Below, piece after piece: positions 21,925-31,100 of a stretch of 64,000 bases of DNA (position 1 is its first letter; the number at the start of each line of letters is the position of its first letter). The notes under the pieces are model-generated. The model ran no database searches. It was not told the DNA's origin and saw only the letters and a list, made by a program, of their open reading frames with translations. The stretch is from Tillandsia leiboldiana (Eukaryota > Streptophyta > Magnoliopsida > Poales > Bromeliaceae). The translations under genes and the position numbers were made by a program. The DNA is taken from the NCBI GenBank assembly GCA_029204045.2, contig CM055069.1, positions 25,834,825-25,898,824 of the forward strand, read 5' to 3'.

Positions 21925-23124
21925 TGCATGCTTGTTTGGACATTTGGTTAGGCCACTATTTACTGCTGCACTATCATATTGGGAAATGACTTAGGAGAAA
22001 CCATATTTAGTTGTTCTCCTTTCTATTCAGTTGCATGTTGCTCAAGTTAGAGCAGGGGTATGGGATAGTATAGTCGAGGCCATCGAGTCAGGGTCAGTTT
22101 AGACTCGATTTGGACTTGTGGGGTGTTGCGGCGACCGCGGACATTGGGCGGTTGACCGGATGTTTTACTTATGCATCAGATTGGGTATCAGGTTTCTTTA
22201 GTGGATAGAGATTTCCACTTTGATCATAGTCATGATCAAAGTCCCGCTAAACTGAGATACTTGTTACAGAGCTATTTTACTCGTGTGGGTCGCTCCCCTC
22301 GAGTGCCACTCCGGAGTGTGCGATCAGACGGTTATAGTTGCCGATCTGTTACTTATTTTGGGATGCGAGCCATGTGGGCCGATCCCGCGGTTTCGAGCCA
22401 TGTGTGCAGATTCCGCTGAGCAGGCAATGCCAGTTCTACTGGTGGCACATGATTGGGTTATTGGGACAGATACAGTTTTCTGATGCATTCTTATAGTCAT
22501 CTCTTTTGATACTGCATATAGAGGCATTGTAGTGATAGTTTTTCCTTATCAGTAGCCTTTTTAGTTTACTACTGTTTTTCCCTTTTTGCCTTTAGTAGTC
22601 CTAGTGGGCATGTCAGAGTTTGAGGTTTTCCCACTAGGGGAGGCTACTATTTTATATAGTAGTTCTCACCCCCATTGTCTCTCTTTTCTTTTTCTTCCTT
22701 TGTTTTGCAGAGTCTTCTGCGGGTGTTGCAGGGCCGTCTCGGGCAGAGCGAGGCAAGCAGATAGCGGATTAGGTAGCTCATCTACCCCCGACTTCGAGTT
22801 TAGTCGTGTATCAGTTGTACCCCTTTCTTATCTCAGACAGTTGTAGTTTATTTTGGGTCTGGCTCTTGCCAGCTGTTTGTACCTATTTGGTGAGCTGGGA
22901 GAGACACTTGTATATTTTGAGAGTTTTTACTTTGCTTTTACTTTCTAGCTGTAGTCTGAGATGTAGTAGCTTTACTTTAGCTCTGTTTATGCTCCTTTAT
23001 CTATATCTTTTATATATCTCTTATATCTGAGCAGGTTACCAGCGCTTCGTGTACACGAGAAATTCTGTCTGCACGGCGGATCTGTGGACGGGCCCGGGTT
23101 CTGGTTTACACCCGGGGCGTGACA
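21925..23124 (+). repeat. 3' part of a Tekay LTR, cut by the G2 element
   Basis: Aligns with the second half of the T1 LTR: the TTAGGCCACTATTT and GACTTAGGAGAAA blocks, the CGACCGC/GCGGTTG stem (22132-22154), the CTCGTGTGGGTCGCTCCCCT block, the GTGGGC/CCCACTAG stem near 22600, TTTTGCAGAGTC and the terminal hairpin ending GGGGCGTGACA at 23124. The first half lies left of the window, beyond the G2 insertion. It is inserted in Sirevirus fragment C, whose next bases are AAATC. Confidence 0.85.
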
Positions 23125-24826
23125 AAATCCATGTGCAGTAATTCTAAGGGCCGATTTGTACCAACGTGGTTCAAGTTCTTGTGTGCAGCTCTTGATTGTT
23201 TTCCCTTTTGACAACCTCCACACGCAATGTTATCTTTAAATGAAAGTTTAGGAACCCCCTTAACCACGTCTTTATTAGAAATCCTTGCTAGTTTTTTAAA
23301 GTTTATGTGACCTAGTCTTTCATGCCAAAGAGTTTCAATATCTAAAGAAACTAGGTTACACTTTTCAGAAATTTTGTTCGAAACAACATAGCAATTGTTT
23401 TCAGATCTAACCCCTTTTAAAAAGAATACATGGTCCTTATCAGTTACAACACATTCTGTAGAAGAAAAATTAACTGAAAAACCATTGTCACAAAGTTGAC
23501 TAATGCTAATGAGGTTAGTCTTAAGGCCTTCAACAAATAAGACATTGTTCAAAACCGGGCCTTCTGGAATAGCGATTGTTCCTTTTCCAATAATTTTAGA
23601 AGAACGACCGTCTCTGAAAACAACATGTCCTCCAGAGATTTTCTCTAAAGTTTGAAAGCAGTTTTTGTCACCGGTCATGTGACGGGAACATCCGCTATCC
23701 AGATACCAAGACGAGTTGTCATAAGCATGCAAAGAAGTATGAACAACAAGACAAGGAAAGATTTCACCTTTGCGCACCCAAACCTTTTTGGACTGCGTTG
23801 GCAATGATTGTGACGTTATTCTCCTTGGTGAAAGCGTCTTGTTTGATTGATTGCTTGACATCGTCTTGTGCGGCGAACTACCAAGGTTCTTTTCCTTTGA
23901 AAAATTTTTTTTTGATTTCAGTGGAATCACCTTTTTGGTAGTTGTTGCGAGAGGCGCTTGAGTTGATCGTTTCGCTCCCATCTTGCAATTTCTCCTTATG
24001 TGCCCTGGAAAACCACAACGGAAACATACCTTTGCGCTTGACGATCCCGAAGAGGGTGAAGTAGGCTTGTTGTCGTTGTTTGTCATGAATTCCGGTGTCG
24101 GAGGAGGAGATACCGACTGAGGCACAAAAATTGTCACACTCGAACTAGGACTGTCTCCAGTTCGACTGTATCCGAGGCCGAAACGGTTTGTTTGACTAAG
24201 ACCAAGCATCTTATCCAACTTACTCCTTCCAGAAAAAAATTGCTTTAAATCATCCTTGAGTTGGAAAATGGTCTTCGTCATTTCCATTTTTTCCTGTCGA
24301 GCCTCGGAGTAGAGCTTTAAGAAGTAATTTGCTTTATCAACCATTTTTACATGTTCCTTCTCGAAATGCTCATTTTTCTCTTGAAGTGAAGCATTTGCTT
24401 TGATCAGGTTATCCCTTTCCACTTCAAGAGCGTTTGAGAGAGAAGTTGCCCTTTTTGCTTCTTCTTCGAGATCCTGCAATCTTCCTCTCAAACTCTTGTT
24501 TTGCTTTGCCAGTTTCTTTGAATCCCTCAAAAGTTTATGGTGGGTAAAAGCAAAGTCTTCACCTTCGGAATTATCCGATTCATCGTCCGTTGCATTCTTT
24601 TCAACTTGGGAGGAGTTGGACAATGATTCAGATGTACTTGCCATAAAGCATACGAAAGGTGAAGATGTGGACGCGTGGAATGCCGTTGCATTGTTTTCTT
24701 CATCACTTGAAGATGACTCATTTGACGTTGAGGTGTCATTCCAAGTGACGGCTTGCATCGCTTTCTTCTTTGACGGATTCTTATTGGAACACTCCGTTGA
24801 GATATGGCCGTATCCTCGGCACTTGA
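23125..24826 (-). pseudogene. Sirevirus C gag-PR-IN fragment, left piece
   Basis: Read on the minus strand it starts in the first gag zinc knuckle (RGYGHISTEC), continues through an acidic and coiled-coil region (RGRLQDLEEEAKRATSLSNALE), the second knuckle CFRCGFPGHIRRNC, the protease WYLDSGCSRHMTGD and the integrase HHCC region (HERLGHINF, CGGCQKGKQSR). It ends at LELLHMDF, the first integrase aspartate, where the Tekay LTR 21925-23124 interrupts it. The frame is open throughout. The upstream part is at 36042-36467 across T1. The ATG assigned by a simple frame search comes from T1 LTR sequence and is not a start. Confidence 0.9.
24822..24826. repeat. Target site duplication of T1, left copy (CTTGA)
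   Basis: CTTGA directly before the T1 LTR start TGTAGTGTCC; the same five bases follow the 3' LTR at 36042-36046. The duplication is part of the gag codons for the CFKC zinc knuckle of Sirevirus C. Confidence 0.95.
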
Positions 24827-25152
24827 TGTAGTGTCCTAGGTTTTTCGGTGGTTTTGCCCCTGTTTCGGGGTGTAGAACACCTATTATTGGTGTGTGGGGC
24901 CCCAACATGTCAAAGTGATATGTTGTTTGGAACCAGAGATGATTTGGGAGCAAGCCTGACCTTCGGCTGCCTTTGCCGAATTTTAGGAGTGGAATCAGGC
25001 TAATCGGAGGCCGTATTTGAATTCAGCGTGGAAAAACGCTTGAAAACGGCTATTTACTTATTTAATTTGGAGTCCGGATGCCCAAAAACGGACCCCCGGA
25101 AGTTTTCTGCGCAAATTGGTGCACGGGGGAAGCTGTGGACCGGCCGGGGACA

Positions 25153-25171
25153 CGTGGCAGGCTCTTATTGG
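25153..25171 (-). promoter_or_regulatory. ERSE-like module 1, T1 5' LTR (exact)
   Basis: CGTGG at 25153-25157, nine bases, ATTGG at 25167-25171; on the minus strand this is CCAAT-N9-CCACG exactly, overlapping a CACGTG box. A copy with GTTGG in place of ATTGG and the same spacing lies at 25233-25251. Confidence 0.65.
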
Positions 25172-25353
25172 GCCGGCGCACGGCTCTCGGTCCACGGAGC
25201 GGGCCGCCGGTGCACGGTGGACCGGCGGGCCACGTGGCAGGCACTGGTTGGGCCGGTGCAGCGCGCGCGGCGCAGGGATCGCGCGCGGGCAGCGCGGGCA
25301 GGCCGGGCAGGCGGGGGCAGCGTGCGCGGTGCACGGTGGACCGGGGCGCGCCA

Positions 25354-25372
25354 CGTGGCGGCCCCGGATTGG
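25354..25372 (-). promoter_or_regulatory. ERSE-like module 3, T1 5' LTR (exact)
   Basis: CGTGG at 25354-25358, nine bases, ATTGG at 25368-25372, an exact consensus match in reverse orientation. Modules with one mismatch in the CCAAT half and the same spacing follow at 25479-25497 (AGTGG) and 25535-25553 (GTTGG). Confidence 0.65.
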
Positions 25373-25786
25373 CCGGCCCATGTGCTCGTGGCGCACGCAG
25401 CACCGCGCGACTGCGGCCGTACGCGCACGTGGGCGGCGCGTTGACGGACCGGCGGTCGCGTCTGGCGGCGCCGCCCCACGTGGCACCACGCCAGTGGCTG
25501 GCGCCGCACGCGTGCTGACCTGGGGAGGGGGGCACGTGGCGCCTCCCCGTTGGGCCCGCACGGCTGCCGCCTGTTCGGCGGACACGTGTCGGGCCCTTGG
25601 CCGGGTCGGACGGCCGGTTGGACGCGGCTGGATCCCGTGCGCGGGATGGGCTGGGCCGGGCCGCACTGTGCGCGCCCGGAAATTGGCGGGCCGGGCCGCA
25701 CTGTTGGCGCCCGAAATCAGGCTGGGCCGGACCGGGCGCCCGAATCTTGGGACATGGAGGGAATTTTTCCAAAAGACTTTTGGGCC

Positions 25787-25794
25787 TATATATA
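25787..25794 (+). promoter_or_regulatory. TATA box of T1 5' LTR
   Basis: TATATATA preceded by TTGGGCC and followed by a CT-rich stretch, a normal plant core promoter layout. Transcription would start near 25820. The 3' LTR has the same octamer just upstream of 33970. Confidence 0.75.
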
Positions 25795-27469
25795 CAGCCC
25801 ACCTCTCTCTTTTCTCTGCCTTTTTCCGAAGTGTAGAGAGGGAATGAGAGGGAGGGACCTTTAGCAAAGTTGTTCCTCACACTATTTTACATCTCGTGGT
25901 GGGTTTCCAGAATTTTTGGAAGCTCGACAGCGGCGATCCGGATTTTACAGAGCGCCTCGTTTTTCCCCCAATCTTGGCCCGTTATCGTCGCATTTCAGTC
26001 CGAGGAGTCCCCTGCGCAGTACAGGAGTCCTTTTTCGACGATTTCTTCGCCGGTGTGTTCCTAAGAGGTAGGGCTTCGTTTTCCGTGTTGGTGGTTTCTC
26101 TGGATTCCGATTTCTTGGCACGATTCCCGAGGTGTGTTGACCCCCTCTTTTGCTGTTTGGGTTTTTGGACAGCGGCGACTTCGACGAATTATTTCTCAGC
26201 GTAGGAATATCAGATCGAGGCGATTCAAGAGTCGATTTTGGGCTACTTTTCGTGAGGAACGCAACCGTGATTTTTTTGAGATTTTAGGAGCTCGTGACAG
26301 AGGTGAAATTCCTCGTTTTGCGTGCTGATTGCAAAAACAGCAATTATGTGTTTGGAACTTGTAGTTTTTACACCGTGTACACTTGTGTGATGTTGTAGGA
26401 TACTGTTTCAGCTGACGGTGTGCTTAGAGGACAGCGGGTATTTTCTGGGTGTGTTGTGCACGCTTTTCGAGGTGGGTGGTTGCGTTTCCCTCTTTGTTGA
26501 CTTGCTCACTAGGAATAGTAGAGTTTCCCAATTATACATGTGACAGTTAACTCGTGGTATATGAACCTATTGCATGGGCCCCTAAATTAATTGATAGCTG
26601 CTATGTGATCAATCTGGGACAATGAAGTTGGACAATTGCTATATCTTAAACTGCATGCAAATAAATAATATTATAAAATGATTCTTTACAAGAAACCTTA
26701 GTCACTTTTCTAATACTTTTTAAAGGAATAATTGTATGTTTAATTGGACATCTAGTTAGGCCACTATTTTACTGCAGCACTGTATTATGGGATTTGACTT
26801 AGGAGAAAACATGTTTACTGATGTTCTTCTCTATCGATGCATGACGATCTAGTCAGACCGGGATCTTGAGATAGTGTAGTTGGATCTTGAGTCTGGGACA
26901 GTTTTGACTCTTCTTGGGGATTGGGGGATATAATGGCAACCGCGAATTTTGGGCGGTTGACCGGATGTTATTATCACATCAGATTGGGGATCGGGGTTGC
27001 ATTAGTGGATGGAGTATTCCCACTTTGATCATGGTCATGATCTAGTCCTGCTATTGTGAGACATCGGTTACAGAGATGATTGATACAGAGACACTTTACT
27101 CGTGTGGGTCGCTCCCCTCGAGTGCCACTCCGGAGTAGGCTTTTTGACCGTGATGGGTGCCGGTCAGTTGGTGAGTTGTGAGTGATGACAGAGCAGGCAG
27201 TGCCAGTATTTCCTGGCCCTCTGATTGGGTTTCCTTGGGCAGTCAGCTTTATAGTTGCATATATACAGTTATCTTTTGGCACTGCATTTAGAGGCATAGT
27301 AGTGGTAGTTCCTTTTTCAGCAGTCTTTATTGCATACCACTGTTCTTCCTTTTGCCTCTTTATTCCTAGTGGGTGCGTCAGCATTAGAGGTTTTACCCAC
27401 TAGGGGAGGCTACTGGTTTATCTAGTAGTTCTCACCCCCATTGTTGTTTTCTGTCCTTGTTCCCCTTTG

Positions 27470-27525
27470 TTTTGCAGAGTCATCTGTGGGAGCTGCTGGG
27501 CCTTCAGCGGCATATCGAGGTAAGA
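27470..27525 (+). promoter_or_regulatory. Candidate 42-nt leader exon in T1 LTR
   Basis: A pyrimidine-rich tract ending TTTTGCAG (27477) and a donor GAG/GTAAGA (27520) enclose 42 bases. An upstream donor-like AG/GTAGGGC is at 26068, and a downstream acceptor-like TTCTTGTGGCAG ends at 28162, one base before the gag ATG. The first acceptor recurs in all Tekay and third-family LTRs here; GTAAGAGG recurs at 47423-47430 and, on the minus strand, near 57445. Splicing itself is inferred. Confidence 0.35.
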
Positions 27526-27879
27526 GGATCGCCGACTAGCTAGATCGTCTACCCCAAGTGAGAGACTAGCGAGGTTTTTATTATACCCCCTTTTGTATCT
27601 CAGACTTCAGTAGTTTCCTTTTGGGTCTGGCTTTGGCCAGCTGGTTGTATATTTATGGTGAGCTGGGAGTATATTGTACTTTTATTTCAGCTTGTAGTTT
27701 ATTTCAGTCTGAGATTACTTTTAGTTTTATTAGTTCAGCTCTGTTTATGCTCTGTTATTGTATATTATCTATCTGAGCAGGTTACCAGCGCTTCGTGCAC
27801 ATAGAGAAATTCCGTGTGCACGGCGGATCTGTTGGCGGGCCCGGGTTCCGGTTTACACCCGGGGCGTGACAGATTAAGT

Positions 27880-27891
27880 TGGTATCAGAGC
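27880..27891 (+). promoter_or_regulatory. T1 primer binding site (iMet tRNA)
   Basis: TGGTATCAGAGC, complementary to initiator methionine tRNA, eight bases after the LTR end. The surrounding leader matches that of the LARD for about 280 bp. Confidence 0.95.
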
Positions 27892-28163
27892 TTAGGGATA
27901 GGTCAGTTGGGACTTAGGAAACCCTAGGCTTTTGGCAGACCCTAGGATGATAGGGCGCGAGAGGCGTGACACTTCGCGAAAGTCGTTGATTTATTTATTG
28001 GACTCTTCCAGTGAGTGAAGAGGGATCGACATACCCGATTTCTGGTGGACCATTATGTTGGCTGCAGACAACATAAAGTCGCAGAAATTGGGGGATGTCT
28101 TTGACTTTCGCTAGATTGGGTCGTGTGGGGTTATGTTACTTATTCGTGATTTCTTGTGGCAGG

Positions 28164-31100
28164 ATGCCTCCCCGACGTCGGATCCCTACTCGGGGTGTCC
28201 CGTTACCCCCTGATGAGCCAGGGCAGCCTACTTCCCCCGAGCTTACTGAGTTGAGGGCCTTGGTGGCCCAATTGGCGGAGGGTCAGCGCCGCCAGGAGCA
28301 GAGGTTTGAGCAGCTCCTTGCCCAAAGAGAGGCACCATCCCCAGCTGTTCCTGAGGCCCTTGTGCCTCCTGTTGCACCTTTTGTGCCGTCAGCGCCATCT
28401 TCGAGTAGCGGGGCTCCTGGAGCTATTCAGCCTTTGACTGCGGAGGAGGAGCAGGATATCGCTAACAAACTCTCCAAGTTTGTTCAGCGGGGACCCCCTA
28501 GATTCTCAGGGCGGGATGCGCAGCCCTGGGCTGTTGGGAGATGGCTTTCTGCGATGGAGAAGCTTTTTCGGGACTTCTTCATCGACCCGAGGTATCGAGT
28601 GCACATGGCGGTGCACTGTTTGGACGGAGATGCTGATTTTTGGTGGCAGCGGGTAGAGCCCCTGGAGTTCCGGATTACTCGGCAGCTGCCTTGGGAGGAG
28701 TTCCGACGGATGGTGCTGGATACCTATTTTTCGACCAGTGTGAAGAAGAAGTTGGAGGACGACTTGAAGAACCTACAGCAGGGCGATCGATCGGCTCATG
28801 CCTATTTCCAGGAGTTCACGGAGTTGCTGAACTGTGTGCCCTTCGTCGCTCGTGACGGTCCGCACCAGGTTGAGTTGTTCGAGGGAGGCCTCCGTCCAGA
28901 GATTTACACACTGGTGCATGCTCAGAGATTTCAGACTCTGGAGGCAGCCGCAGAGCATGCACAGTGGGTGGAGAGAGGTGATTTGGTGGTGGCCAGACAG
29001 AGGGCCGCGGTCGCTCAGAGCTCCGACAGAAAGCGACCAGCCCAGGACGAGGGGGGACAGGCCAGTACTTGGAGGCCGCCCCGACCGCCACCGCCTCAGT
29101 TCCCAGGCCGTGGGCGTTCGGAGCGGCGAGGGCCTAGTGGGTCCCAGAGGCCCCCGCAGCAGCAGCAGAGATCGCAGTCGTCGCAGCGCGGGTCTCAGCG
29201 GCAGCCACAGCGACAGCGACAGTCTCAGCAGCAGCAGTCCCGTCAGGCACGGGCTCCCAGCAGTTGTATCTTCTGTGGAGGTCCGCACTTTCCCGGCACT
29301 TGCGACCAGCGGTGGGGTCGCTGCTACGGGTGTGGACAGCCAGGGCACATTCGAGCTGCGTGCCCCTTTTCGACTTCAGCCGCTCCTTCTTCAGCATCTG
29401 CCCCAGCATCATCGCAGCAGCGGTCGACGGCTCAGCGGCCTTTTGCTCTAGCGAGCAAGCCATCTTCTTCCCATCCCACCGATTATCGCCCTCCAGCTCA
29501 GAGTGGGCGAGTGTATGCTGCACAGGTAGAGGATTCTTCAGCAGCGGACCATGTGGTGGCAGGTATCACCTTACTCTCTGGCATTAGGACTCGTACCTTA
29601 TTTGATACTGGAGCATCGCATTCTTTCATTAGTAGATCTTTTGCATCATTACATGGGTTAGAGGTAGGATTTTTGCCACGTGCACGAGAGGTTCAGATTC
29701 CCGATCACACTCTGCACGTGGAGGAGTGTTGTTGGTCTTGCCCGATGCAGATCGAATCCTGGATTATGCCAGCAGACCTGTTGGTCTTGAGACAGCTGAG
29801 CGACTTTGATGTGATTCTTGGGATGGACTGGCTGGCTCGGTATTTCGCGACTATTGATTGTGCCGCGAGGACTGTCACTTTTAGAGAGCCAGGCCAGGAG
29901 ATGTTTGTATATCGGGGATGTCAGAGTGCTTTCTTTGCCTCTGTGGTTTCGACTTCCCGAGCGAGGCGGATGATTCATCGAGGATGTATAGCCTTTTTGG
30001 CTAGTGTTGTTGAGGGGCCTACGGCGACACCGGGACTCGGGGATATTCCTATTGCCCGCGAGTTTCCGGACGTTTTTCCACCTGAGCTGACTAGTATGCC
30101 GCCAGACAGAGAGATTGAGTTTGTGATTGACGTAGTTCCAGGAACTGCGCCAATCTCTAAGGCTCCTTATCGAATGGCACCGGCTGAGCTGCGAGAGCTT
30201 AAAGCACAGCTGCAAGATCTGATGAATAAGGGCTTTATTAGACCAAGTGTGTCGCCTTGGGGAGCACCGGTGCTGTTCGTAAAAAAGAAGGATGGGTCAC
30301 TTCGGTTGTGTGTGGACTATAGGGAATTGAACAAAGTGACCATTAAGAACAAGTACCCTTTGCCGCGCATCGATGATCTCTTTGATCAGCTGCAAGGGTC
30401 TTGTGTATTTTCCAAAATTGATCTACAGTCTGGTTACCACCAACTGAAGGTGAAGGCCGAGGATATTCCTAAGACTGCTTTCAGATCACGGTACGGGCAT
30501 TATGAGTTTACAGTTATGCCGTTTGGATTGACTAATGCCCCTGCCGCCTTTATGGACTTGATGAACAGGATATTTCGGCCCTTCCTGGATCGTTTTGTGG
30601 TGGTGTTCATTGATGATATCCTTATTTACTCCCGAAGCGAGGCCGAGCACGAAGAGCACTTGAGGACTGTGCTACAACTTCTACGAGATAAGAAGTTGTA
30701 TGCCAAGCTGTCAAAGTGCGAGTTTTGGCTTCGGGAGGTAGCTTTCTTGGGCCATGTGATTTCCGCCGCCGGTGTAGCAGTAGACCCGGCGAAGATTGAG
30801 GCAGTTCGAGATTGGCCCCGACCGACGACTGTATCTGAGGTGCGCAGCTTCATGGGGTTAGCTGGTTATTATCGTCGGTTTGTGGAAGGCTTTGCGAAGC
30901 TTTCCACACCCCTCACTCGGTTGACGCGTAAAGGAGTTAAGTTTATCTGGAGTGAGGACTGCCAGAGGAGCTTTGAGGAGCTAAAGGATAGATTGATGAC
31001 CGCTCCTATCCTTTCCCTCCCTGTTATGGGGAAAGGATATGTGATCTACAGTGATGCATCGCACAGTGGGCTTGGATGCGTGCTGATGCAGGAAGGGAGG

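Larger units (their letters stand above)
24827..27871 (+). repeat. T1 5' LTR
   Basis: A 3045-bp LTR, TGTAGTGTCC...GGGGCGTGACA. The U3 is GC-rich (25080-25740) with five CCAAT/CACGTG modules and ends at a TATA box (25787-25794). The leader part has a donor-like AGGTAGGGC (26066-26074), stem-loops at 26937-26959, 27098-27123, 27365-27404 and 27840-27863, an acceptor-like TTTTGCAG (27470-27477) and a donor-like GAGGTAAGA (27517-27525). Confidence 0.95.

Noticed and set aside
24827..24953. Start of the 615-codon frame of Sirevirus C at an ATG near 24951
   Set aside because: The first 40 or so codons are reverse-strand T1 LTR; the true gag continues across T1 at 36042.
25058..25880. Overlapping 240-270 codon frames in all directions in the T1 LTRs (also 33211-34053)
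   Set aside because: High-GC artefact in a promoter region; Arg/Pro/Ala-rich, no codon-use or domain signal. The CCAAT/CACGTG modules explain the conserved parts better.
27880..27891. tRNA gene at the iMet-like sequence
   Set aside because: Only the 12-base primer complement is present; no tRNA body.
28095..28163. Upstream in-frame ATG of the T1 polyprotein
   Set aside because: The stretch is conserved non-coding leader also found in the LARD; MPPRRR at 28164 fits chromovirus gag starts and follows an acceptor-like site.
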